A stretch of 64,000 nucleotides of DNA from Himantopus leucocephalus (GCA_003993805.1 RSEF01000006.1:27251402-27315401), one strand, 5' to 3'; positions 48,201-61,686 are shown, numbered from the stretch's first letter. The notes: generated from the sequence alone by a model not told the origin. Program-made: numbers and translations.

Positions 48201-51200
48201 CATATTTACAGCTATATACAAACTAGGATCAAGAGTATATAGTTCAGACTATTCTTCTTTGACTCATGCCTTTTGGCAACATACTGTCCTGAGTGTCTCT
48301 GACATCGCCTATGGCATTAAGGAACAATCAAGTTAAAATTGAGATTGGCAGGAAAAGCAATGTGGTACTGCCTGTGGGGTTATTCAGTATTATCATTCCC
48401 GTGAAGGTTGGCAAGCAATTGAATTAGACCTATTTCCAGTCAACCAGAGCTGAAATACAGTTTATGACTTGCAAGGTCCCAGTTCAGCTATGAGCTCTAT
48501 GGTTTTTTTGCAAGGCTTCTTGAGGAAACTGCAAGACACAGATAGGAATAATTAAAACTTGTAGTTAAGTAACTTAGAAGTGTGCGTAATGAAGTTGCTC
48601 CAAATCTTAAAAGATTATCTTTAAATTATCATTCAGAAACTTCCTTATCATGCAGTAACAGCCTCTTCTCCTTTACCACTTAGAAAGAGCTGTTGAAAAA
48701 ATGCACCACTCTCAAGAATGCCACACTCCTTTGGAATAAGGAAACAAGATCTGTATATATGTGTCTCCCCTGTGAGTGTATCTTGGCAGCCTGAAAATGC
48801 GTACATTTTCACATGACCCCGTTGAGACAGACAGAAGGAACACATCCCAGGCATTGTTTATAAGGCCTTGGTTGTGTGTTTGCAAAATCATGGGTCTACT
48901 GTGATATAAGACCTATCCCATTTTGACAGTCTATGGCACCTTTCTGCCTCTGCACAGCCGTGCTGACATTTCCTGCCACAAACTACCTCAGTGGGATCGA
49001 ATCCACCATACCTTTCCCATGGACACCAGCACCTGTTCCTTTCTTTACACTCTTAAAGCACTTCATTTTCCATGCCTGACCAAAATACATTTTCTGCCTT
49101 TCCTTTTCCAGCCCGTAGTGCCTGTAAAATACTGCAGGCTGGGGAACATGATCTTCTAAGACTTGGATTTAAAGCATGTTTGGTAGGAAGCTCTCCCTCA
49201 CAAAGATGCAGCCTGTCTGCTGATGGTGTCCCCTTGATGTATCTTCACCTTTGTGACTTTTGTATATGGGTGCTTTAGCAACACAAATTATTTTGAAGGC
49301 TGTCTTGAAGGACTGCTTGAAGGATGTCTCTGCATGGGACAAAGCATGTCTGCAAGCCTGGGGCAGGCTTCAACATGCATCTGCTGTAGGACAGTCTTTT
49401 TGGTGCTATTGCCTCCCTGCTGTAACTCTTCTGAGCAGCGAGTAGACTGAGAACCACGTGATGCTTTGGGTACTGTCTTTGAAAGAGATGATCTGACCCC
49501 TGTGCATGGTGAGTATCTGGGGGGAAGAGGACCTGTGGCTAAATCAAGAGTACTCTAATCTGGCAATGTAAACGTACCTGAAGGATCATGCCCAGAGACA
49601 CCAGATACTTTAGTGTCCTTAAAACAGCGGTATAAATTATCTAAATATATGTGACAGTCCCAGACACCTAAAATCATAGGATCCATTTGCAGAGCTAGTG
49701 GTCATCTCACAAACCCAGGCTACTGCTCAAACTGCAGGACCGTTCTTCCTCTTATGAGTCTCTTTTCTACAGAAATCATGTTTTGTGGACTGGGTTTTAT
49801 TTTTCTTTTTTCATTTGCAGTGGTCAGAAATGGACCCCTGTTTTACTCAGATTTAAGAGTGTAGAAAGGCCATTAATTTCACCATGGACTGCAGCTCAGT
49901 GGTACAAGCAGTGAACCTTATTTTCAAAGGCTTCATCACTAGTATTGACTGCCTGCAAGCACTACTCAAAATCAGTGTTCTTTCTTGTCATCTATATCAT
50001 AAAATAGGCACTACAGAGAGAATTGTAACTGTTCTCTGCAGGTGTGGAAATAATGAAACTGGGCACTGCCCTTCCTAAAAGGGACATTTTCCCCATGGAT
50101 TCAGCTCCCACCATGTTTGTCAATGGGCAGCGTGTGGTAATGACATGTCCTGTGGAATCTATAAAGTCAGAGCAATTACAGAACAAAGAATTTAAACTTG
50201 CTGCATGTCAGGCTTTGCTGGTGTTTTGTTTTTTTTAGGGGAGGAGGTGGTTTTTTTTTCGTTTGAGCTCTGCAGAATACATGATATTTTATTTGACTGG
50301 CATTCAGAGCAAATCAACAAACATCATGATGTGTTCACAAGGGGAAGGAAATGGTTGAGATTCTAGTATGTATATTTGTGGGGGGATCATTTTCAGACAG
50401 AAGGGGAAGTCTGGATTCATGAAACATTACTTTGCTTCTCTCCTGTTACCTAATGTTTTCCTCATTCCATGTGGCAAATGACCTTCTGAAATAGTTCCTG
50501 CTGATGACTTTCATAAAAATCACAGCAAATGGAGGGAGGGGGGAAGTTACTTGCAGCACAGCCAGGGACGAATAAATTTGGTTGAGACTTGTCGGCACCA
50601 GTGTGTTTTGAAAATATTCTGGCTGAGCAGGTCTCAGACTCCTGAAGGCTTGAGAGACGACAGAAAAAACTGAATTTTGACTTTTAGACATTCTGATACC
50701 AGAAATTGGAGGGGAGGAGGAAAAACGAAGGGGAAGGAGAGACAGAGGAAAACGAATAAAGTTGAATAAGAAAACTGGTAAGGCGATGAGTGAAGCACTC
50801 AGCGTTAATGCACTGAACCCCAGAATCCTCAACCAGGAGAGAAATTCTGCAAGCCAGTCAATAAGTTCCTTCTCCCAAACCCTGTTTATGTCAGGCAAGC
50901 CCATCCATTTTTCATCAGCTACTGCAGGCATCTATTTGTCAGGAATGATTTAGTCTTACTGAAAGACATGCTGAGGCAGGGATCTCAGATTGTAACTATT
51001 GGCACACCAGGATATGCCGGTATATGAAATTCCACAGCTGCTGCTGATTTAACGTAATATCTGCTCTGGTGACTAGAAAAAGAAAAGAAATCCCTGATCC
51101 AGGGCACGAAACTGACAGCAAAGGAAGGCTGTTCAGCTGCTGTGTGGGATGGCGATTCCCAAAGGGGTAGGGAGGCAGGCTGAATAAGGCTATGGTGAAG

Positions 51201-51404
51201 TCTTGCTTGGAATTGCAGCCCATCTAGTATCAGCTCCCTGGGAAAAAAGCATACCTGGGGGGAGTGACTTCTCTTAATCATTTTATGGTTCATTGACTCA
51301 GGACCAAGGAGAAAAGCATGGTTCCTTACCTCTCTTTGCTGATTTAGATTAGGTTAAAGCTTGTGGTCCCTCAGCTCGCTGGTTTCTCAAGCATCAAGCA
51401 GAAG

Positions 51405-51500
51405 AAATAATGTGTGTACACCTGTGTATGTGTCAATGTACACATTTATGTGTGTATACATATCCATATATTTGTGTGTGTATACACATATACATGTATA
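51405..51500. repeat. Degenerate TG/TA-rich simple repeat
   Basis: Alternating purine-pyrimidine units (tgtgta, cacata, tatgtg) run for about 95 bases, a decayed compound dinucleotide repeat with Z-DNA-like composition. Confidence 0.7.
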
Positions 51501-51837
51501 TTCCCATCTTTATTTATACTTCTAGGATAGACACTGTTGCCTACTATGAATCTACCAACAGTATTTTTAATAGTGTTTTCTATAATGTCCTTTGAAAGTC
51601 TGTGTGGCTTTTAACGCTCTTCTGAAACACAAATGATTGTTTTGAGATGGTTTCAGTAAAATTGGTTCTTGAATATGCTGTGTCAAGTAGAGGCTAGTAG
51701 CAATGGTGTCTGCACATGGTATGCTCAGTGTGTAGAAAGAGGGCTTGAGTCTCCAGCACAGTTCAATAGGTAGCTTTGATTGCAATTGTGAGAGCATCTG
51801 GAGAATTCGGATCTCCTGACTACCTGAATCTTATCTT

Positions 51838-52580
51838 TCATAGAATCATAGAATGGATCGGGTTGGAAGGGACCTTAAAGATCATCTAGTTGCAACCCCC
51901 CTGCCATGGGCAGGGACACCTCCCACTAGACCAGGCTGCTCAAAGCCACATCCAACCTGGCCTTGAACACTTCCAGGGATGGGGCAGCCACAGCTTCCCT
52001 GGGCAACGTGGGCCAGTGCCTCACCACCCTCAAAGTGAAAAATTTCTTCCTAATATCTAATCTAAATCTCCCCTCTTTTATTTTAAAGACATTATCACTT
52101 GTGCTATCACTACATGCCCTTGTAAAAAGCCCCTCCCCAGTTTTCCTGCAAGCCCCCTTCAGATGCTGGAAGGCTGCTATAAGGTCTCCCTAGGGCCTTC
52201 TCTTCTCCAGGCTGAAAAACCTCAAGTCTCTCAGCCTGTCTTCATAGAAGAGGTGCTCCAGCCCTCTGGTCATCTTCGTGGCCATCCTCTGGACCTGGTC
52301 CAACAGGCCCTTGTCCTTATTATGTTGGGGGGCCCAGAGCTGAACACAGTACTCCAGGTGGGATCTCATGAGAGTGGAGTAGAGGGGGAGAATCACCTCC
52401 CTCGACCCACTGGCCACGCTGCTTTTGATGAGGTTGGCTTTCTGGGCTGCGAGCGCACATTGCTTCTCATCAACCAACACCCCCAAGTCCATTCTCCGCC
52501 CAGCCTGTATTTGTGCTTGGGATTGCCCCGACACATATGCAGGACCTTGCACTTTGTCTGGGACTGTGTTCATCCATAGT
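51838..52580 (-). mobile_element. CR1 LINE 3' end with open ORF2 C-terminus
   Basis: The left edge (tcatagaatcatagaatgg) is the reverse complement of the CR1 3' tail ATTCTATGATTCTATGA, so the true 3' end is present. From 52,580 leftwards the minus strand encodes the C-terminal ORF2 region: [70 protein letters not shown]. It continues into the 3' part that reads back to GGLQLDDL-like sequence. The frame listed from 52,606 to 52,190 is uninterrupted. Compared with the copy at 947-1605, three blocks are missing near 52,433-52,495. The catalytic domain is absent through 5' truncation, so it cannot move. The plus-strand frames here are shadows. Confidence 0.95.
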
Positions 52581-55058
52581 TTTATGAGGATGAACCAGGC
52601 AATCACTCAGCCCTGGGACTGAGGCCAGAGGCTGCCTGAATAGTTTTATGGAAAAGGTACGTCTATCCTGCATGCCCAGCTCAGGTCTGAGCCAGAATTT
52701 GTGCTGACTGATCCCCCTTTTATACAGTTGCTCTTCCCTTAAGTAGGGTCATGGCACTGTCGTAATCTCTGTAGTCAGAGAAGCACTAAACTGCTGAGTT
52801 CAGTCATGGGTCTTCCTGGCAGTGAACAGGTTACAGAGACCAGAGCCCCTAGCAGGGCAAGTAGAATTTCTTTTAAGGTTAACATCGCTTTTAGCAGGTC
52901 ATTCACTTCTTTGAGAGAAAACTTTAGACTTTGCCACTTCCCAGAATACAAGTGCATTCCTGTGTCCTTACTAGGTAGGACCATGCAGGTTTTCTGGCTC
53001 CTGAGGATCAAGGCCAGAGATAAGATGCTTGTCATAGCTGTGGAGTGCATATCCCCATGGCCCTCTCTGCCTGAGCATCATCCACCAGCAAATACAGGCA
53101 TTTGCAAATAATTGGGCTTTCAGATAGGCATCAAGTCTGACAAGGGTAAATTTATCCCTTTCAGCTGACTTCTGCAGAAGATAAATTCTTCCTGGTGGAG
53201 AAATTCTTCCCGGTGTTGCAAAAAGCTGCTGTCTGTGGATGGCTAAATCACAGTCAGTCCCTTGGGCTTGATGCTGACATGGGGGCTGTTATTACACAGA
53301 TTACAGAACTCCTTTTAGCCTTAAGAGCACCGGTGTACCTGGTCCTGGGCAACATTTTACCCTGAGCATGAGGCCATAATCAGGATGTGTATATAGTACT
53401 CACTAGCTGGGGCAAAGAGTTCTTTGGAAATCACAGGAATGTTCCTGCAAATAAATGTAAAATCTCTTGTATTTTTGGTGCAACCTGTTGAGATACTAAT
53501 GATTTTCTATGACCAGACAAATTTTAATTTTTGTTAGCAACTCAGATGGATAGATAGCTTCTTGACTATTACAGTTCCACAGCTTTTTCAAGTAGACACA
53601 TATAATATATTTTACCTACGCATAATACTGTGCAAAATACTAAACTTTAGGGTATGCATCCAGTCTGATTTCACTTGAAAATTATAACCTGCTATCTTTA
53701 TACCAAGATAGGACTGTCACTGAAGGACAAGTCTGCAAAGAAAATGTGTTTTAATGAAGCACAAGTCTTTTTTTATGAGCAATCTTCAATCCAGACATGA
53801 ATTCTGCCCGCCTCTTAATTTTGCTTTTATTTATTTATTTTGCCCTTCAGATATTGAGGAAGAGTTGCCAAAAGCTTTGTTAATCATTGGAATGTGAGGA
53901 GCTAACCTTATTAATCTGTTTCCAGTGTTCAGAAGAGATATCATACGCCTGAAGTAATGATGAGTTATAGAGTCCATTTCCCTGGATTGAAATATGGTAT
54001 ATAAACACTGAGGCAGATCAAAACATAGTGATTTTGAAGAAAATTGTATTTTTAACAATACAGATTATTACTTTTCCAATAAATCAACTTTTTAGCTAAA
54101 AAATTTCTGATTTCAATCAAAACCCTCACAACAATTCCTCTTCTTACCTTCATCCCAAAACTAATATTTATGTGAAAGAAAGTGCCTTCAGAAATTGTGA
54201 TAATGAAAACTATCTTTGGATATAATTTTAATGATGAAAAATACCAACAATTGCTCAAGTAGTTCTAAAGAATTTCCTTTCTGCATCAATATTTACATTA
54301 GTGATGTAGGTAGTAAGGAGAAAACAGTGAATTTAAAGTACAACCTGAATTTAAACAGGTATTGAGCTGAATTTGCAAACCAGACACCATATTTTTTGGC
54401 TATAAATTTATGATTTACACATAAATTCAAAGCAATTTTTTTTCAATTTAATTACCAATGTGAGAACTCTGTATCTAGAGGTTACAAGACGATACTTCAG
54501 TGTAAATGAGGGGAATTTTTTTCTCATTTAAAAAGAATATGAAGAAAAGAGCATTGATAAAGTCTTACTAAACTGTTTAGTTCTGAGTTTTGAGAGCAAT
54601 CTAAGATATTATTTTTTAACTGCACGTCAAAAAGAGTTTGGAAATATAAGTAAATGTGCAGTGCCCCCGGTAAGACACATTACACCTGTAATACACCCAG
54701 GTAACCTCCTGAATTCCTGCAGCAGTTATTCTGCCTTTTTAATATTGGCTAGTGCATTTCAGCTGTGTTACACTGTGTCCTGAAGAGATCACAAAGACGT
54801 AAATTGTCTATGTTATCTTTTGCAACAAACTGTGGCTCATCAAAATTCTGGTTTTATAATATGATTACCAGAGGCAGAAGCAGGGAAGTCAGCTCTCCCT
54901 CGCTGGTGAGCTATCGCTAGCAAGAATGAGCCAAAAGCCTCCTTTATCTCCTCTGTGGTCTAGCAGGACAACTCAGGGCCTGAGCTCTGGCAGCCTGATC
55001 CTCTGTGAAGAGGAGCACATTTCTGTTTACTCTGTTTTCTGCCGGTTTCTGCTGTTGT
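52581..55058. other. Unassigned DNA beside the CR1 copy
   Basis: The part at 52,640-53,330 is somewhat GC-richer and has overlapping 90-100 codon frames on both strands. No motif ties it to a gene or a repeat I know, though it could be a bird-specific repeat. The rest is AT-rich and featureless. Confidence 0.4.
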
Positions 55059-55188
55059 TGTGGTTTAACCCTCACCACTCTGCCACTTGCTCACTCCCTT
55101 TTCCCCCCACAAGGGAGAAGAGGGAGAAAAAGAGGAGAAATAAAAAAAAACCTCATGGGTTGAGATAAAGACAGTTTAATCGAACATG
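55059..55188 (+). mobile_element. Probable endogenous-retrovirus LTR fragment
   Basis: The order 'gtggtttaaccc', 'cttgctcactccc', a purine-rich 'gggagaagagggag' stretch, 'catgggttgagataaagaca' and 'gtttaat' matches a repeat often met in bird genomes, which I recall as part of an endogenous-retrovirus LTR. Only about 130 bases remain, with no internal viral genes and no visible second LTR, so it is an inert relic. The family name cannot be given without a repeat library. Confidence 0.55.
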
Positions 55189-58100
55189 ATCAGTTATATA
55201 AAACATGTCAATAATTATAATGCAGTGTCTTTAGTTTACATGGCATGATAAGGTTGATTAATGACCTGTCTTACTTCTGTGACCCAGATATAGGGCTGAA
55301 TGTTCTGTGAATATAGTGCAGTAATGACTAAGATAATTCCAGCAAAAATAGCTTCCTTAAGTTAGGCCAAGTCCCAGCCAGTCTCCTTCTTGGTTGCTAA
55401 CAGCAGATGATGCTGGATGCTTTTGAAAATATTTGCGATACAGCCCTCTAGCTTCTGACAACACTGAATTAGAGGTTATATCCTGATTAAAGAATTTAAT
55501 AGGTACCAGTGAGGCTATATCTTATTTAACTTCTTTAATCCATCAATACTTTGACCATCTATAAAACACTGTGTGAACAAAGTCCACGATTCTGTTACAT
55601 GTTGTTGGGAAATGTTCTTCTGTTCTGAGTTTTACAAGCTCTGACACTCAGTAATAATACCGTGTGTCCTCTGCTCTTAGACTGTGGAAAGCAGCAACTC
55701 GCCATCTCTTTTTCATTGTCTTTTCATAATATGTGATTTTTGAGAATTGACTGTATACCCATGATCCCTGTCATCCGTCTCAGAAGCTGAAATTTTTCAG
55801 GCTCTTTACTGTCTCCTTGCATGGTTGTCATTCTAGCTTCCCTGATTAAGCTGTCATTCTGTTTTGTGCCCTTTTGAGTGTGCCCCTTTTGGCATAGAAT
55901 GAGAAGAGCTCCTCTCAGGAGTCAGGATGGTGGTGCACAATAGATGTATGCAGTAGCTTAATAGGATTTTCTGTTTAGTTCTCCACAGTTTTCTTAATAA
56001 TTAGTCCATTGTTTTCATCCACGAACTGATGTTTTCAGGGAAATGTCCACATGTACTCCATAATCTTTTTGCTGAATTATGAGCAATTTTCAATTCAGCA
56101 AATCTGTGTTGTTACTCCCTTCATGACCCCTTTCCACATGCTTTGATTCACCCCTACCAGAAGTTACATTTGTTGGGTTTGCTGCCTTAATTATTCTTCT
56201 TTCTGTACTCTGACCCAGGTCTATGAAATACTTGGAAGCTAAAAAAAACTCACAAAACCTCCACCATTAAACAAGAAAACATAGGGGTTTTCAGACTGAC
56301 AGAAATGAGGAGGTGGATATGATTAGCTGGGGGCAGGCTTAAGACACTCAGATTTGCCACAGCCAGGATAATTTGTCAGAAGCTTCCTGCTGAGCCCATC
56401 ACTAAAAATATACAGCTAGAATTAGTGTTCCCAGGTGCGTTATTTTCTGTTGGCTTTCAGTGGCTGTTTTATCATCATCTCACTCAGTACCATAAGATAC
56501 TCCATAGCTCCTCCTCTTCTGCTCTAGTTCTAGCTGCCTTAGTTTTGTCTGTCCAAAATTTTCATTGTCAAAAAACTTTGCCCCAATGTTTTCACTCACT
56601 TTTCCAGGTCACTTATGAAATTGTTAAATAGTGGAAGTCCCAGCCCAGATTGAGATAGGAATTCCATCTTAACTTCTGCACTCTCCTTCAAAAATTAACA
56701 TCGTATTTTTTCACTTGAATCGTCTCTTGATTAATACAAGAGAATCCCCTCTCTTATTCTGTGAGAATTTAATAATTTGTAGAGGAGTGAAAAGCTTGAT
56801 CAAAGCGACCAAGGATATGACCTTCAGGGTGCTTCCTGTAGCCATAATGAAGAAAAAGCATATAGGTGGACTCAATGGATCATGGACTTGATGATCCTTA
56901 TGGATCCATTCTAACTCGAGATACTCTAGGTGTATCTAAGTTAAAGGATTGATGTCCAGCCATGAATATATCTTTGATATGAAGAGTCTATCACCTAAAT
57001 AGGCATGCAAGATACAGGAAAGAGAAGAAACATCACCAGTTTTCTTCTGTAAAAATGGAAATAAAGGAAGTGCTCTAACCGAGCTCATCTAAGACAGCAT
57101 CGATAGCTGCAGTCTAATCTCTCTGTTTACATGTCTCTCCTTACAGCATATTCTAAAAGTACATCCTCAGCTAGTTCAGGTGTAGATGTCTCCATCAGCG
57201 CTATCTGGAGGTAGTATGTTATCTAGTGTGTGGTGGGTATATGTGCACTTGAGACTCATACTTAGGCAACAGTAGAAACTAATGGATTTCAGGGTGGTTT
57301 TTTTACAGACTCTTCCAACAAATTTTCCAGGGGAGATTCAGATTTCTGGATTAGGTAGATTTCTGGATAAATTATAAGAATTTGTTTTTAATGTCACCTT
57401 TCATGAATTGCCTAGAAATAATGGAATAGGGGCTGAAAGTTCTCCTAGGGAAGACCTATGAAGAATGTCATAGAGAATGGAGTATTACTGTATGGGTGAT
57501 GATACATTGAGACACCACACTTTACCTTATTGCAGCACAAATCTTTATAATGTACACAATAGAATCTGAATAAGGCTCATTGGTGAAATACAAGAGGTTG
57601 AGAACAAAAAGGGGTGTTTAACTCACATCAAAGCTCCAGGGCTTAAATACTGACAATTGTTGGTTCCCTAATTTTATTTCATTTTTATTTTTTTAATTAA
57701 AACTAGAAAAACAGAAGGAAGTCTAGCCTGACAATACTATCTGCATGCAATTGTAGGCAGTGACATTTATTTATCTGCTTCTCAAGAGACTTTTTTAGAC
57801 TCTTTTTTTTCCTCCAATATTATTTCAAAGATACAACAGAAAGATAACTTCCAAAGAGAGGAAATGTAATTAATGTACACAGATTTGCTAGGCCAAGTAT
57901 AATTTCATTATGCATTTCCAAATGCAAATTTAAAATACTTAGATAGAGATGGATGGCCAGATTAGACATATGTGACAGACGGACAGATAATTAGTGATAA
58001 TGACTGTGGTGTAGCAATGAACAATTTAGCCAGCCACTGTGTGACAATTTTGCAGATGAAGTCCTGAACTTGATTTAGAAAAGTAGTTTTCTTCCCTCTC

Positions 58101-58741
58101 CCCTGCTTCCACCATTGCCCTCCAGCTTAGAACCAATGGGCATGAAATGATGTTCCTTGTCTGAAATGAAACCAGAGCAGTTTCATCCTTGAAGGTACTC
58201 AGAAGTAAACATTTAAGATTTAAACTAAGTTTACCTTGAGAACTAGAAGTAGTTAACACAATTTAAAGACTTGAAATAGAAACTGAAATTAAATGTACTG
58301 CTTAAAGGATTAGACAATCATCTTCCTGTACAAACAGCATAAACAAGGAAATCGTATTAGCACTTAATGTAATTAGCTGAACCCAACAGTCTATGGATAA
58401 AACCTTTCTATGCACTTCTCAAAAAAACAGGGCAATCTTGGGAGGACTTAGAACTTGACAATTTGCATGAATTTCTAATGAGGCAAAATTCATTGAACTG
58501 ATTAAATGAAATTCTTCCTATTATCTAATCTGCATAACTGCTAGCCCAGAAGAGATGAAAGCTTTACCTACTTCCTCACTGAGAAAAAGCAGCAAAAAAG
58601 AACAAAAAATTCGTAACCACACCATGACCTCAATTTTTTTTCCCCTTCTGCTAAGCTACATAATATCTGGAATTGAATTACTTTATTTCTCATTCAGGGC
58701 AGCACAACCTTGGGAACATTTTCAAGCTAGATAAACACACC

Positions 58742-58816
58742 AGGGACCTAATCCAAAGGCCACTGAAGTCAAAGAGAATTTCCAAAGATTTCAATGAGTT
58801 TGCATCAGAAACACAT
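58742..58816. repeat. Ancient inverted-repeat element (amniote MITE-like)
   Basis: The left arm 'cctaatccaaaggccactga', followed by 'agtcaaag', is an imperfect reverse complement of the right arm 'gatttcaatgagtttgcatc'. The wording matches a hairpin repeat common in turtles, crocodiles and birds that typically reads 'cctgatccaaagcccactga', then 'agtcaatgg', then its mirror image. A partial relative may sit at 14,708-14,725 (gcctgatccttttgca). I cannot name the family. Confidence 0.5.
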
Positions 58817-61089
58817 TTAGTGATATTTTGCTCACTTGTAAGATGGCATCATTCATTAATTGTTATCAAGAGATTTATTTGAAGAGGATGATGTAGGTTA
58901 TGAAATTATAAATAGGCAGTAACAAAGATGTGTTTTTTAAGTAACTATATAATCACAGCTAGACTAATTCAGAAATTGAGTTTCTCCTGTCATATAAAAT
59001 TCTAAAATTTTGATTCATATTTTTATCCTAACTGGGAAGAAATTACAAAGAACAGAACATCTTTCCTGGAACAAAATTTTTTGAACATGATTCCATTTAA
59101 AAATGTTTAATTTTTGTTTGGAGTAAGTCCAAAATTAAATTGTCTTAGCTGTAACATTGCAATGTGTGGGGAAATCTCAGCAGCAGTGAATGTTCATGAG
59201 ACAGGTAGCATGGCCATAAAATCAGCTCCATGGAGGAGAATATGAGGAGCATTTGTGTGAAATACACTTTCCATTAGCTTAGGCAAATTTAACCCAAATT
59301 AAAAAATGTTTTGTTTCCATTTGGTTTTCCTGCCCAAGGGGAAAATTGAAAATAGTCATAACTAATAACATTGTCCAAAGTGAAACAGCAATTTTGCAGA
59401 AACCAACATTTGTAATGAACTTGTTGTTCCTATAAGCAATAGACCTAACAAGGTCTCTATTTCTATGAGCTTTATATTTGATTGTATTACATAGGATTTC
59501 CTACTACATCCTCTACAACCCCATATCCCCCCAAGCCAACAGCTTTGTGTCCCTTTAGACTACTTGAATGCCCATGGTTTCCCCACTTGATATGAAAAAA
59601 CCTACCTGTACAAAACAGATTTGTATGGATGTTCAGGGCCCACATGATTGTCCCTTGGGAGTATTCTTGATCCGCTACTCCCTGTAGGAGTGCTGAGTGT
59701 AGGAGTCCTGTGTCTCACCAAATAAAGTTGAAGTTGCCAGCTGAACAAAACTTAGGTAGGAACAGCAGAAGCAGACACTCTATCATATAGTCTTCCTGAT
59801 CCCACAACCCTTATCAGGTTTGGGGAGCTGAAGTAAAAAACAGGTTTTGGTGAAAGACAGGATTATCCATTGTTATCCACTGGCTTGCAGAATGTACACA
59901 TTACTTGTCAGGAAATAGTGAAGTGAAGAGCAGCACTGTAACTCAAAATAATGCTGAAACAAATATCATTGTCTTAGACAGGATTCCTTCCTCAGCAGAA
60001 TGGGCTGGAAACTGCACGAGTTCCAATTGCAGAGAGACCGATGGTCATTTTGTTTAACTAGACAGTTGTTGAACTACCATAGCCTAATGCGTTGCTTTTG
60101 TAAAGTGCTTGGAGTAGGAGTGAGACAAGGACCACTCCTATTTTATAGGGTTGGGGATGTTTATTATCCACCAGCAGCTACAAACATCATATTTCAGGGA
60201 GCCAAGTGTAGTGTAGCCCGGTGTTGTGTGAACATTTATGTGAGATAAAGTGATGGAAGCATATTTTGCCTTTATAGTCCAGTCCTGCATATTTGACTGT
60301 GGACAGTCAATGTGACATGAACAAACTCTTCAAATTTACTCCCCCTTCCAGTGTCTTATTCCCTTTTATAAAGTGGGGCTGGACTGGAACTGGCCTAAGG
60401 AGGTTACTTCTGCATCTCTGCAGAAGCAGAAAAACAGAAAAAAAAGTGAATTCCTCTCACAGTGGTGAAGCGGTGCCAGGGGCTGCTGTTATATCTTTGG
60501 ATGAGAGGGGACACAGCTGGTGTTGGCTTAACGTCAACAACCCCAGCATGTCTGCCTGAACCTCCTGGGCTGGCCCAGGCTGGGAAAATGCCCAAGGTAG
60601 TGGAGTGTTCAGTGGAAGTGGGTTTGCCTCAGCAGGAAGGGGGACGTGGGAGCTAGGGAAGCGGGGAGTAGAAACGAAGCCTGGAACAAATAGCCAAACG
60701 TGATGTCTGACCCTAAACAGGGAATCTGTGGACATTGCAGTGTCTTTTGCAAGGTGGGAGAGAGGTTGGGCAGAGCTGTGACCGGGAGGGGTTGTTTCGT
60801 ATGGCAACTGCAACACAGAGATCCCTTGAGTCCAGAGACTGATGTCACTGCCCTGCTGCCATCACTCCCGCTTTGGGTCTGTAAAGCTTGTTGACATGAG
60901 CCCAAATAGAAGGACAGAAACCACAGGGGAGCACCTACACTTCCCAGGTTTGCTGCCTGGCATGCATTTGGCCCGAGACTGTCAACTAACAACTAGTGAC
61001 TTGCTCAATTGCTATGCAGAGCTCAGATCCTCACTCAGGAGTGACAATGTGTTACACTTCACCCCTTCATAACAATTCAATTCAGCCCA

Positions 61090-61565
61090 TAAGATGGAGC
61101 TCTAAATAGACTTGACACTATTATTGCGTGGAGGTGAATATCTCCCTCTTATTTATTAACCCTGTTGAATTTTCTAAATTTGATCTTAAAACTATCATGA
61201 TAAGGAGCCTCTTGTTATGACTCACTGCAGATTATTAGGTACTCTGCAGACATATTACAGGGCAATCCATACAGTGCTGACCGTAGCACTGAGCTATTGC
61301 CAAGCAGAGTGAGATAAAGCATACGGTAGATCCTGGATACAACCCTATGGCTTGTCATAATCTCAAATTTAGCATGGCTGGGGACAGCTGCTTTTTCTTC
61401 CAGTGAAAATCAGTCTCATCAAGTGAAAGAACTATTAAAAAAGATTCCATTCCAATGAGTAATGACTAATTAAAAGCATTACGACAAGGGTGTAATTCCA
61501 ATTGCTAATTTAGCATTGAAGTAATTTTATGCTCTGTGGCAACTATTGTGTGAGAATAGTAATTC
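61090..61565. promoter_or_regulatory. Candidate deeply conserved regulatory block
   Basis: This is unique sequence dense in homeobox-type cores: gactaattaaaagcattacg, gtgtaattccaattgctaat and ttagcattgaagtaatttta lie within about 80 bases (61,465-61,535). Upstream are ATTATTAGG and a TGACTCA AP-1-like site (gttatgactcactgc, about 61,215-61,229). There is no reading frame and no repeat. This texture is what vertebrate ultraconserved non-coding elements look like, but that is pattern judgement, not alignment. Confidence 0.35.
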
Positions 61566-61686
61566 CATATCTAAAGGAAATAAATATGTATATATTAGAA
61601 GGGCAGGAATCTTCCCCAGTTGAAATGGCACTGGCTTTTAAGTAGCGTTACAAATCGGGTTCCAACAGGGAGAACAGAGAGGGGCA

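Larger units (their letters stand above)
39404..51837. other. Long tract without a supported gene
   Basis: I looked for splice-bounded open blocks and known repeats and found none that I would call. It holds scattered simple repeats (CTTT units at 42,353-42,366, 11 Cs at 46,235-46,245, TG/TA repeats at 51,405-51,500), a short perfect hairpin at 42,227-42,245, and one 161-codon minus-strand frame at 50,446-50,931 that is discussed separately. Much of it is unique, AT-rich sequence. Confidence 0.45.

Noticed and set aside
52163..52622. Plus-strand frames of 138 and 65 codons
   Set aside because: They are antisense shadows of the CR1 ORF2 C-terminus.
60457..60992. Overlapping 119- and 127-codon minus-strand frames
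   Set aside because: They lie in a GC-richer patch where stops are rarer, overlap in different frames, and have a Ser/Pro/Leu-rich composition without motifs or convincing splice sites.
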